A DNA stretch of 64,000 bases from Macrothele yani (taxonomy: Eukaryota; Arthropoda; Arachnida; Araneae; Macrothelidae). Of the stretch, positions 45,923 through 57,370 are shown piece after piece. The first letter of the stretch is position 1; the number at the start of each line of letters is the position of its first letter. A model generated the notes under the pieces. That model ran no database searches. It was not told where the DNA came from and saw nothing but the letters and a program-made list of their open reading frames with translations. The stretch spans positions 114,451,072 through 114,515,071 of the forward strand of contig CM076999.1 in the NCBI GenBank assembly GCA_039090855.1, in the 5' to 3' direction. Both the position numbers and the translations under genes were made by a program.

Positions 45923-47133
45923 CACTGAAGAGCAGCTGAATTAGAGATACCTGTCTAGTAACGTGTAGCACCACCTTTCGCCCTGATGACGGTGGCGATT
46001 CGTCTCTGCATGGACTCGACAAGACACCGGAAGCGTTAGGAAGCCATCCATACGGATCCACGACCTCTGAAAAAGCTCCCACAGTTCACGAAGATTTGAT
46101 GGAGGGGGGTCAGAGCCTTGAACATCTCTCTCGATGGTATCCCAGATGTGCTCGATGGGATTGAGGTCAGGTGACCTAGCTGGCCAAGGAAGCGAGGTCA
46201 CGCCGGTGGAGTGTTCATCCAACCATTCGGATACAATTCGGGAGCGATGGCACGGTGCATTGTCTTGTTGAAGGATGAGGTCTCCAGTGGGATGTTGAAG
46301 ACGCACAAACGGGAGCAAATGGTCGTCCAGGATATCCCAGTAACGTTGACCTGTGAGGAACGATGTCCCACGTACCAGGTGTCCACGTAAACAGTCCCCA
46401 GACGAGAATGCCACCCCCACCAGCTTAAAGAGTTCCTTGCTGGCAAGAAGGATCCATCGCTTCATGTGTTTGCGCCATACTCGTATCCTGCCATCCGCAT
46501 GTACCAACGTGAATCTCGACTCATCAGTCCAGGCAGCATTTTCCCAAATGTCTAGGGTCCAGTGGCGATGTTCCCGTGCACATGCTAATCTTTGCACCCT
46601 GTGATGCGCGGTCAGCAGCGGTACCCTCGTGGGACGATGGCTTCTGTACTCCATAGCGAGGAGATGGTTCTGGATGGTGTGGCTGCTTACGCGTTTTTGT
46701 GCACCAACGTTAAATTGCAGAGTGATTTCTTGCACTGTGGCCCGTCTATCCGCTGTTACAATGCGAGCTAGCCGACGATGACCCCCTCATTCACACGCTG
46801 TTGTCCACGGCAGTTGGCCCTTGCAGGGATGGTTTTACCGGATTCGATGTACTCACGGTGCTCCCGTGACACAGTGGCTCGTGAAAATCCCAGTGTCTGC
46901 ACGACTTCCGAGATGGAGTGACCCATTCGTCGGGCCCCGACAATTCGCCCACGATTAAATGCGCTTAGATCCTTCGTCTTACCCATACTGCCTCCGACTC
47001 TTACTGATTCCCGTCGCATCACTCCTTATATTGCCGGATCTCTGCATACGTCATGTCGTTTCCGTTTACAGGGCCGCCCACAGCGCCACATTTTCATAAC
47101 GCCAGCTGTCTATAATTCAATTGCTCTTCAGTG
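45923..47133 (-). mobile_element. Tc1-like DNA transposon
   Basis: It is 1,211 bp with inverted termini cactgaagagca at 45923 and the complement ending at 47133, similar over about 30 bp. TA precedes the left end (45921-45922), while the right flank reads AA. The fragment at 1-153 is the same family. Confidence 0.93.
45955..46986 (-). pseudogene. Tc1-like transposase with frameshifts
   Basis: The start at 46986 gives MGKTKDLSAFNRGRIVGARR, a helix-turn-helix N-terminus. A frameshift near 46770 leads to the frame carrying the catalytic residues: Asp in WTDESRF, Asp in QQDNAPCHRS and Glu in SPDLNPIEHIWD. I count 36 residues between the last two. A second shift near 46010 breaks the tail, which in the alternate frame ends IATVIRAKGGATRY with a stop at 45955. 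The catalytic core is intact in sequence, so decay is mild. Confidence 0.92.
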
Positions 47134-47143
47134 AATATTAATT

Positions 47144-47870
47144 CTGTGAGGTTTTTTACTGCGAGTCCTATTTTGAGAGAATGGCTAAACATAAAGATAT
47201 GGTTGAGGTATCAAAATAAAGGCCTTACCATGTAGATGTGCCAGTCAAAGAGAAAAATGAGATTGGGGCAACGGTTCGGGAGTTGTGGGGCGACAAAGTT
47301 CCCATGTAAAGTCTATGGAAGAAACGTGCGGTTGACATCCGATCACCTGCGGTTGACTCGCGCCCTGTTGAAGGCAATAGCATGGAGGGATTGAGATAGT
47401 CCATAGTCTCTTTTCTGAGCGAACCGTTGCACAAAGCAACGCTAGCAGGCATTCATATCAAAGTTCTCATCGGAACAGCGAACACTCTCGAAGACCTGAT
47501 TGCGTTATGCCGTTGGACTGTGTGATGTATATGTACAATTTAATATTCATTCGATCCAATTTATTGATGTACGTAAGACGTTTCTCATTATGTAAAGATG
47601 TAAAAAAACATTGCGTTGACTATTGTTAATTAAAATATTTAGAATTCACATATTGAGTTGCGCCATCTACATCTTCATTCCATAAGGTTTTTTACTGTGA
47701 GACCTATTGTGAGAGAACGGCTGAACGTAAAAATATATTTCAGGTATCAAAATAAAAGCCTTACCATGTAGATGTGCCAGTAGAAGAGAAAACTGAGATT
47801 GGGGCAACGGTTCGGGCGTGGCGGGGAGAGGGGGCAAAGTTCCCATGTAAAGTCTATGGGAGAAGCGTGC
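47144..47870. repeat. Direct repeat pair of about 190 bp
   Basis: The segment 47144-47333 recurs at about 47678-47870 with small changes. Shared words are ccttaccatgtagatgtgcc, gattggggcaacggttcgg and agttcccatgtaaagtctat. About 345 bp of unrelated sequence lies between. LTRs are unlikely because there is no tRNA primer site or protein code between them. Confidence 0.8.
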
Positions 47871-48101
47871 GGCCCTTTCCTACATCAGGCGCTCAGTTCA
47901 GTGTCAGACTTCGTGTGTGCATGGTGTTTTATGATCAGTCCTAAAGTAAGTAAATACTTTATTGCATACTTACCCTTAACAGAATGCTTCTCCCGCAGAA
48001 AAAAAAAAAAAGAAAAGAAAACGTAAGAGCTTTACTGGAAGACGTGAGCGATCAATGGGTCGCAACTATATGTTTCAGATAAGAGATAATGAAGAGTCAA
48101 C

Positions 48102-48676
48102 ACAGACATTTAACGTGGACCAGGAACATCAAAAAAGATCTTCGCTCTTTCCACGTTTATGAGTGACACACGGAAAAATTCTCATTGGCCGCCACCGGGA
48201 GTCGAACCCAGGGTCTTCCAGTTACGCGCCGGATATGCTTCCGCTACACCACAGTGGCCTCGAATTCCTCCAGACTCACACACGCTAACTGCCAAGCCAA
48301 TTTGGCAGGTTGCTTCTTGGAGCCCCGCACAATGCTGGGGATTCACCAAAGATGGTAAGTAGCAACTGAAGAAATAATTAGAAGGCGAATGAATAATTAA
48401 TACAGACATTTAACGTGGACCAGGAACATCAAACAAAGATCTTCGCTCTTTCCACGTTTATAAGTGAGTCACGGAAAAATTCTCATTGGCCGCCACCGGG
48501 AATCGAACCCAGGGTCTTCCAGTTACCAGCCGGATATGCTTCCGCTACACCACAGCGGCCTCGAATTCCTCTAGACTCACACACGCTAACTGCCAAGCCA
48601 ATTTGGCAGGTTGCTTCTTGGAGCCCCGCACAATGCTGGGGATTCACCAAAGATGGTAAGCAGCAACTGAAGAAAT
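48102..48676 (-). repeat. Tandem duplication of a tRNA-like SINE-4 unit, period 300 bp
   Basis: The word acagacatttaacgtggacc begins at 48102 and 48402. On the minus strand each unit has an A box-like tggtgtagcgg and a B box ggttcgactcc or ggttcgattcc, followed by a ggcggcc end. Both copies run to about gcaactgaagaaata. The unit looks like a fourth tRNA-derived SINE family, here doubled. Confidence 0.85.
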
Positions 48677-48814
48677 ACTGAAGAGTATTCGCAACATTGC
48701 TTGGGCCACACTAATTCCCACCAAGTCCTTTTTATTTATTGCTTCTTTTAAGCACTTGTTTGCATCATCCAGTAATCTGTCAACAGTCAATCTTTTCTCC
48801 CTCTTTCATTTTCA

Positions 48815-50883
48815 TCAGTGCCTGTTCACCATATTTACTTTTTCTTTTTCAAACTTACTCTTCATACTTGCTTGCAACAATTTTTCTTTTTCCAGTTCTT
48901 CTTGTTTCCTCAGTTTTTCCTCAGCCACTCTCTTCACATCTTCACAGTACTGCTTGTATCTGACATGAGCTGTGCGTGCCAATTGAAGAACTTCCTGAGT
49001 GATAATTACAAAGTGAGCCTTCCCCTCAAACACATTCACCACAGCATCTCTTACAGTCAAATAAACATCCAATGTTCTTTCACACATATTTGCGGTGTCT
49101 TCATTCAAGATGTTCCCCGACAATGAGAATCCACTTTCTACATCCGCATTGCCATGCGAAAGTACAAGTGCAGCCTTCACAATTTTCGTAACAGTAGGGT
49201 ATTTCTTATCTCCAGAGGTATATGTCTTCTCAAAAAACTGACTCCAGTAAACGTCCACTGGGTTCTTGTCACTACCTGATTTTTCTTCTTCTAACGTCAA
49301 TAGTTTCCATTCATCAACTAGTGCATGTTCACTGTACTCAATTGGAAGAACTGCAGCTAATTTCACTATGTTTTTGTATGATCCTTCTTTCACCCTCTTT
49401 GCAGGATGCAAACATCAAAGATACCACAACACAGGTTTATCCAAAGACATAGTGCTTTCTAGCTTTCATGGAAATATAGCATCTTTCTTGTGTGCTTAGC
49501 TTCTTGAGATAATCACTTTCTCTAGTGTCGAGCACTATGTTTTTCAATGGCAAGTAATATTTATCACAAAATGCTTCCAGATTCAATGGAGCAGCACTCA
49601 CACAAAATCGATTCACGAGTGTTCTGACGAGGTTTGTGAGCTCATTATAGATTAGATGCATTAAAGGATGTCTCTTCTGAAGGAAACCAGCGAATCTTGA
49701 ACATGTATGAGCACTTGAACAAGCAAAAATAATTTCTGCCTTGGTAGTTTTGTCTTTTAATAGTTTAACAATATTTTTGTATTTTAAAGAACTCATCAAC
49801 TTGCTTTTGTGCTGGGGTATGAACTGAAGAAAGTATTTTTCAACAGCTGACCATTGTTCTAAAAGTCTCTTTCCAGCTGGTTCTAAAGTCAGCCATCTAG
49901 AGGAAACATGTTTCATAAACCGATGACCCGGAAGTTTCATATCTGATTGTATTTTTTTCAAAATCTTCCCAACGAGATGCTTGGCCATCAAAAAAATTAT
50001 AGAGAAACAAAGATCATGTTCGAAGCATTTTCACCAAAGTCTTGTAATCCTTTTTGGAATGCATTATGGATGATGTGTATGTTACATGTGCCAACATCAA
50101 TGAACTGTTTTCTTCCTAACAGGATCAGAGAATCATTCATAAGACGATTCACAGTTTTGTTAACATTGGGTCCATCACAACCTAGCATCAATACCTTTGA
50201 ACGAGAAAGCTGGGCATTATCCAAGGCTTCATTTAACTTGGAGTAAATATCACTAGCAGTGGCTTTACCAATGAAGAAAGTCTGTAGATGTCATGTCATA
50301 ATCATTTGTTTGGAATCAGACCAGTATTTAAACTACAGTTTGAAGCTCTTTCTTTGAAGCTGATTTCACAGTTTCATCAAAAGAAAGAGAGAAATGTGCT
50401 CCTCCAATATCATCCACCAACTGCTTTTTAAAATATGGAGCTAAAGCATCACATACTAAATATCTTGCCTTTGTCCTTGAAATGGTGAACTTACTCAGAA
50501 GAAACACTTCCAGGAAACATTGCCTGAAAGGTTTCTTTGACATCTTCACAAGCTGGCTGAACAGCAAAGTTCCCTCCAATCATTTTCAAACACCAGATTA
50601 ACTCTGCCCTTGAAGCAGCTTGTCTAGCAGAATAAAGCTGAATTGATGGTGTAGCTCCGGGAGATGAAATTACACCATCACTTCTACATCCAGGACGGGC
50701 TGAAGACAAATGTAGTTGTGAAGAACTCAGTTTCACTTTACATTGTTCTCTGTGCTTCCGAGTAGAAGCATGTTGCTCTATAGCACTAAAGCCCCAAGAA
50801 ACTGAAAATGTTTGTGCGCACAACATACAAAAAACTTCACTGTCACTTTTTTTCCTGTCCCCATTCAGAAACCATGAAATCAT
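48815..50883 (-). pseudogene. hAT transposase with BED-type zinc finger, multiple frameshifts
   Basis: From the ATG at 50883 the protein opens MISWFLNGDRKKSDSEVFCM, then CAQTFSVSWG and EQHASTRKHREQ, a BED-like C2-H2 arrangement. A shift near 50500 leads to KARYLVCDALAPYFKKQLVD and HFSLSFDETVKSASKK, which holds the first catalytic Asp region. Next come VLMLGCDGPNVNKTVNRLM and CNIHIIHNAF near 50224-49997. A long alpha-helical insertion domain spans 49991-49437. The final frame (49411-48815) has VTKIVKAALVLSHGNADVES with GFSLSGNIL, the hAT dimerisation block, and a charged coiled-coil tail. At least four frame breaks are present, so it is dead, but every domain is recognisable over about 2.07 kb. 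Confidence 0.88.
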
Positions 50884-51517
50884 TGCTGTCCTTTTTTTGG
50901 AACCATTCTGATTTTACAGTACATTTTCCCATACTTTTGTCTAAGTAATCCAGTTAATCAAAAAACGTAGGATTTTATAAAGACAGCTGCATTATCTGAA
51001 ACAACAAATAAAAAAAATAAGGATTACTATTCATTACAGTATGAAGTGAAGAAAAAACACATATGCACACACAACTATTCCCCTATATATAGAGAGAGAG
51101 AGAGCGAGAGAGAGAGAGAGAGATCGAGAGAGAGATCGAGGGAGAGAGAGAGATCGAGAGCGAGAGAGAGACAGATCGAGAGAGAGATCGAGAGCGAGAG
51201 AGAGATCGAAAGATCGAGAGAGAGAGAGATCGAGAGAGAGAGAATTTTTTTAAGCAGGGTGTCTATTAAATTCCTACAGCAAAATTTACTCAGTATTCCC
51301 AGGTTCAGATTTTCGTGCCGGTATAGGGCCGCACCCCGCCCTACACAGTGGTGAACTACCACGACACTACAATGTCCAAATTTCACCTCCGTATTATTAT
51401 TTTCAGAGAAATTAAAAAAAAAAATCAGCACTGATTAGTTAAAGAAAACTTCACAATTAATCAGGTAATTCTGTAGTCATGGTGGACACAAACTACAGAC
51501 CGACAGACACACAGACA
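50884..51517. other. Spacer with GA-rich tract
   Basis: Apart from the purine tract at 51081-51243 nothing is recognised. Open frames across the tract are low-complexity artefacts. Confidence 0.5.
51081..51243. repeat. (GA)n tract punctuated by GATC
   Basis: This is a purine-rich run of about 163 bp in which GAGA blocks are interrupted at irregular intervals by a single T, giving about ten GATC sites. Confidence 0.95.

Positions 51518-51566
<49 letters not shown>
51518..51566. repeat. (CA)n microsatellite
   Basis: This is about 24 CA units with a short acag-containing leader. Confidence 0.97.
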
Positions 51567-51567
<1 letters not shown>

Positions 51568-53380
51568 GACTGTCACACAGAAACCACTTCGAAAATAGTG
51601 AAATCGTATTCGGGGGACCCCAAAACATGTATTTCCGTTGAAATCTCGAATTCGAATTTTTGCACGATTACAATACTTCCTCATACTAATGTATGAGAAA
51701 GTAATAAGAAAAATTACAGGAAATACAGTACAAAGGCTGAAAAATATAGGAAATATAAGATGGGTAGAAGCATTGTTTGCATATATGCGCACACACAACT
51801 CTTCCCCAAACCAAAATAATACATCTGGCGAGGAAAGTTAACCGAAATTTACATTTTTGCACTTAGATAACATTCCCAATATAGAAATCAAAAATAACTC
51901 TGTGGTGCACAAGGTTGTTAACAAAGTTATAACTTTGTTAACAACCTTAGAAATAAGAAATGCCTTCTCAACGGCATTTCTAATTTTTCAATCCATCTGC
52001 CATATAAAACATTACTTTACCGACCACAAACTTTTTTTCATATCACGTAAATCTCTTTTAAAAAAGCCATGGTATAAAACTGACTTTACAGACCAAAATT
52101 GAAAAATACAGACTAAAACTGACCAATCTGAAAAATACTGACTTTTACTGACCATTTTCCATCCCTGCGTAAGGGGGCACAAAGGTAAATTGTGTTTTCT
52201 GCGTTATTTCTGCTTCAAAAACTGCGATTTGAAAAAATTTCCTCTATCGCATACAAGACCTGATAGAAAAACATTTCCACATAATTTCTAATGTTTGGTA
52301 AAGAATCGTTTGGCCACCAGGGGGCATAAGTGTTAATTTCTGCTTCTGATGTATTTGCAGCAAAATCTGGGCTCCTGAAAACTCTACTAAATTTATTTTT
52401 TTCTTGGACCGATACCGCTCATATGGAAAAAACTTTTTAGAATACTTTCTTCCTAAAATAATGCATGGTTTTCCCACCAGGGGACGTAAAGTCGCATCTT
52501 ATTTTTGTCGATATCTCTGTTTCTAAGAGTTCGTAAGCTCGTGATTCCGTTTACAGCAATATCTGAGGGATTAAAAACCCGATTGAAAAACGTTTTTCTT
52601 CCGTCAGATACTATTGTTTTCCATACCGGTTCCATTGACTTTGAATAGCTTTGAGAAATTTAATTTGCGTCAGAACGGATTGAAAAGACGTGCTTATTAC
52701 ACCCGAAAATTCTGTGTCATCTTTCTTGTTTAATATTTGGATCATTTGATAAGAACCACATTAACTTCTTTTGTGGTTCGTGTGCATGGAAAATTACTCT
52801 GATTGTAAATAGAAAATGAACAATTTTTTTTATAAAAAATGAAAAAATTCATGACCCCAAAGCAAAATTCGTGATTTTTTTATGGCCTTTCCTGAATTCG
52901 TGACTTCTTCGTGACCAGTAGATACTCTGTAATGCACACTGGTAAAGTTTCAAATTTCACTGAACTTCGTGATACTCCAACATCAGTTATTTAGGGACCA
53001 CTCAAGCGACTTAGATTAGGGACCCACAAAGCCTTAATGCGGCCCAGGCAATCCTCTAATAAAACGTAAAACCGAAGTTTTACTGTAGTTACCGAAGGAT
53101 AATTTAGTTTGCCATCACAGAAATCTGGGCACTATGCTCTGCAGGCGCAACGCTACGGGTGGGCTGAAAACCACCCAACTGTTCCTTGAGCCCCCCGCCC
53201 CCTCCCCAGTATATATTTGAGCTGTTGGAACCTATGCCTGATGCAACCGTTTAAGATTTTAAGGAACTTGGATAAACGCACCTGAATTTTTCGAATTCAC
53301 AGAAATTTTGTTATATAAAATGATTTTTTTTTTGTTGTTGTTGTTGTTAAATTTAGTGTTTGTACTTCTGGGAAATGGGG
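51567..53380. other. Unassigned AT-rich spacer
   Basis: No coding region is recognised. At 52165-52640 three loosely similar segments of about 155 bp share a ggggcataa-like start and a ttctgcttc-like interior, suggesting a very decayed tandem repeat. The sequence ending ccatccctg at 52168 resembles a hAT terminus, but no partner end was located. Confidence 0.35.
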
Positions 53381-53388
53381 AGTGCCCT

Positions 53389-54199
53389 CAGTGCTTCCAC
53401 TTTTAGGGTAATTTGTAAAGCCTTTTGGGGCAAAAAAAATCTTTCTAAGGTTTTAGTATATTAGAGTAATATGAATTTTTTCAGAATGTGGTTTTTGCAA
53501 GTATCCTTAACCGAACATTTGGACAAAGTGAAAATTTGTGTTTGTATCTGACAACTACAGCGTCAACCAGTAAGTAGTACATCTCCATGACTGTGACATA
53601 CGGTTTGGTACCTGACCTGATTAAGGCTAAGACTGTGGTGAACGTACGTAGTAAACCGTGTCAACTGTTTCTTTGTTTCCAAAGACGAGTTTCAGGCAGT
53701 TATTATTCAGTATTATAGCATTCGTAACTAAAGTTGATTAAAGCTGACGATTTTTAGTAACAGTGAAGTGCACTCCACCATGTTGATGAGTAAATGTTGA
53801 AAGAGAAACAGTGGCTATTTTTGAATATGAATGTGGAAGAGGTGTGAACATCCATGCAACCGCATCCAAAAAGGAATGTCTAGGTATTGCCAATACCTAG
53901 CACTCGCCGTAATTTATTAGAGGAGCAGCTGGTTGCTAGAACCTGATTTGAAACTCTGGTTACAGAAAACTAGTAAAAGCCAATCTGAGAATTTACAAAA
54001 AAAAAAATCTGGCTTATCGTAAAGTCTGTGAACTATGTACTGTGGCTGAAAAAATATTGCAAAACTTAGTTATGTTTTTAATTTGAAAACAGGTTTAAAA
54101 CAGAGTATATTATTTTTCGAATTTAGGGTAATTTGACTTCATCTAGGATAATCTGGGATGAAATCTAGGGTACTGAATTTTTATGGTGTAGAAGCACTG
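53389..54199 (+). mobile_element. Non-autonomous hAT-like element, copy A
   Basis: The termini cagtgcttccac at 53389 and gtagaagcactg ending at 54199 are inverted with one mismatch. An exact 8-bp target duplication, agtgccct, is at 53381-53388 and 54200-54207. The 811-bp interior has no transposase code. A diverged inverted copy makes up the ends and parts of 54900-60733. Confidence 0.9.
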
Positions 54200-54207
54200 A
54201 GTGCCCT

Positions 54208-54899
54208 CTGAACGAATTTCTAAGAGAGAAGTAGAAACACACCATTTTTATAAATTAATTGTAGTTTAAAAGATGAGAGAGAGAGAGAAACATTCTTTAT
54301 CAGATTATAAACTAAATTTCGTAAACAGCCTTATGACAGCAAAATTTAAAAAAAAGAAGAAAGAAGCAGCGACGTAAGCAGAACCGTAGTAAGCTTTTCT
54401 TTTCTGGAAGGGCGAGACTGAAATTACGCCCACTCGAGTTCAAAATTACACCCCTTCGAGTTCCACTCAAATAACACGTGGTCTTTACTTTCTCGCCCAC
54501 CGCTGTTATAGGAAAGTATTACTATCTTTCAAAAATCGCACTTGACGTTTTTGACATTATTTTATTAAAAATTTAAAAACTAAGTAAAATACCGAAGAAC
54601 CACGAGTTGTAAATATCTAGTGAATCATAAACGCTTTGTGAACGCCGACAACACAACACCTCACAGAAATGCTGAACAAAAAACAAACCACAGCAGCAGT
54701 CATGAGTATCGGATAGTGAACGTAACAATAGCGAGAAGCTTTGGGAGTAGGGCTTGGAAAAATTCCGTTCTAGGTAAAACGCTCAGCGAACATTCTGCGA
54801 CAGAGCAAAAGGATTAATTAGTTCTTCATCCCAACGACATGTTCGGAAAGGTCATGGAGGTCAGACATATCGGCATATTGTTTTCTGTCTGCATCACTG
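54208..54899. other. Unassigned spacer between inverted hAT-like copies
   Basis: No motif is recognised. This 0.7-kb spacer would be the loop if the flanking inverted copies paired. Confidence 0.5.
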
Positions 54900-55004
54900 C
54901 AGTGCTTCCACAGCACAAAAATTCAGTACCCCAGATTTCTTACCAGATTACCCTAAATGCAGTCAAATTGCCTTAAATTCGAATAACAAAATAGGTACCC
55001 TGTT

Positions 55005-56743
55005 CAGTGCAGCACCCAGAATTTCCTGTTGGAGGGGCTATATATGTGTCTATAGTATATGTACACAATGTGTAGCGTACGTTGGACGTATGTTGCTGTT
55101 AATCTCTTTGGGGCTTTGGGAAGAAGACACCATGTAATAGAAGACACTATGTAGTTTTTTGAACATGTGAAATAATATTTTTGAATGTTTAATTTGTGGC
55201 GTACGTCGCTCTTAATCTCTTTGGGGCTTTGGGAAGAAGACACTATGTAATAGAAGACACTATGTAGTTTTTTGAACATGTGAAATAATATTTTTGAATG
55301 CTTAATTTGTGTCGTACGTCGCTCTTAATCTCTTTGGGGCTTTGGGAAGAAGACACCATGTAATAGAAGACACTATGTAGTTTTTTGAACATGTGAAATA
55401 ATATCTTTGAATGTTTAATTTGTGGCGTACGTCGCTCTTAATCTCTCTGGGGCTTTGGGAAGAAGACACCATGTAATAGGAGACACTATGTAGTTTTTTG
55501 AACATGTGAAATAATATCTTTGAATGTTTAATTTGTGGCGTACGTCGCTCTTAATCTCTTTGGGGCTTTGGGAAGAAGACACCATGTAATAGGAGACACT
55601 ATGTAGTTTTTTGAACATGTGAAATAATATTTTTGAATGCTTAATTTGTGGCGTACGTCGCTCTTAATCTCTTTGGGGCTTTGGGAAGAAGACACCATGT
55701 AATACAGTAGTAGACACTATGTAGTTTTTTGAACATGTGAAATAATATTTTTGAATGTTTAATCTGTGACGTACGCAATCTCTTTGGGGCTTTGGGAAGA
55801 AGACACTATGTACTTTTTTGAACATGTAAAAGAATATTTTTGAATGTTTAATTTGTGGCGTACGTCGCTCTTAATCTCTTTGAGACTTTGGGAAGAAGAC
55901 ACCATGTAATACAGTAGAAGACACTATGTAGTTTTTTGAACATGTGAAATAATATTTTTGAATGTTTAATTTGTGGCGTACGTCGCTCTTAATCTCTTTG
56001 GGGCTTTGGGAAGAAGACACTATGTAATAGAAGACACTATGTAGTTTTTTGAATATGTGAAATAATATTTTTGAATGCTTAATTTGTGTCGTAAGTCGCT
56101 CTTAATCTCTTTGGGGCTTTGGAAAGAAGACACTATGTAGTTTTTTGAACATGTGAAATAATATTTTTGAATGCTTAATTTGTGTCGTACGCCGCTCTTA
56201 ATCTCTTTGGGGCTTTGGGAAGAAGACACTATGTAGTTTTTTGAACATGTGAAATAATATTTTTGAATGTTTAATTTGTGGCGTACGTCGCTCTTAATCT
56301 CTTTGGGGCTTTAGGAAGAAGACACCATGTAATAGGAGACACTATGTAGTTTTTTGAACATGTGAAATAATATTTTTGAATGTTTAATTTGTGGCGTACG
56401 TCGCTCTTAATCTCTTTGGGGCTTTAGGAAGAAGACACCATGTAATACAGTAGTAGACACTATGTAGTTTTTTGAACATGTGAAATAATATTTTTGAATG
56501 TTTAATCTGTGACGTACGCAATCTCTTTGGGGCTTTGGGAAGAAGACACTATGTACTTTTTTGAACATGTAAAAGAATATTTTTGAATGTTTAATTTGTG
56601 ACGTACGTCGCTCTTAATCTCTTTGGGGCTTTGGCAAGAAGACACTATGTAATTTTTTGAACATGTAAAATAATATTTTTGAATGCTTAATTTGTGCCTT
56701 ACGTTGGTTGCTCTTAAGCCCCCAAAGCCGGGGTGCGCCAATG
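55005..56743. mobile_element. hAT-like non-autonomous element built of a 113-bp tandem array
   Basis: An exact 8-bp target duplication, accctgtt, is at 54997-55004 and 56744-56751. The termini cagtgcagcaccc and gggtgcgccaatg (inverted) agree at about 10 of 13 positions. The interior is about 15 copies of a 113-bp unit starting aatctctttggggctttggg, first at 55101, with a few shorter units of about 96-111 bp. No coding capacity exists beyond repeat-derived frames. Confidence 0.85.
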
Positions 56744-57370
56744 ACCCTGTTTTAAAGCTGTTTTCAAATTAAAAAATGTGACTAAGTTTTCTACATTTTC
56801 TTTAGATACAGGTAGTTTCACAGACTTTACAATATGCAAGATTTTTTTTTTTTTTTTTGCTCAGATTCGCTCTTACTAGATTTCTGTAACCACAGTTTCA
56901 ATTTTGCTTCTTACAACTAGCTGCTCCTAAATTGCTGAGATAACTGGTCATTGGCAATACCTAGACATTTCCTTTTGGGTGGAGTTGATGGATGTTCACA
57001 ACTCTTTCACATTCATATTCAGAATAATAAAATCCGCCACTGTTTCTCTCTGAACATTTACTCATCAACATGCTGGAGTGCACTTCTTTCCTACTAAAAA
57101 TCGTCAGCTTTAATTACCTTTAGTTAAGAAAAAACTAAAATTAAAATACTGAATAATAACGCATCAATACTGAACAATAACTGTTAAAAAAAACTAAAGA
57201 TAAAATACTTACTTATGCTACAATACTGAATAATAACTGTACAAAACTCGTCTTTGGAAGCAAAGAAACAGTAGACGCACCTTACTACTCTCATCACAGT
57301 CTCAGCCTTACTCAAGTCAGGTACCTAACCGAGTCTCACAGACATCGGGATGCACCACTGGTTGACGCAG

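Noticed and set aside
47144..47870. LTR retrotransposon with 190-bp LTRs
   Set aside because: There is no TG-CA termini pair, primer-binding site, polypurine tract or gag-pol code between the copies.
51046..51431. Arg/Glu-rich frame resembling an RS-type or charged-repeat protein, and its Ser/Leu-rich complement
   Set aside because: The purine tract alone generates this composition on both strands. No flanking domain is present.
55004..56741. Several 60-90 codon frames rich in Lys/Tyr/Ser
   Set aside because: They are repeat-derived frames of the 113-bp array that shift with unit length changes. None extends beyond the array.
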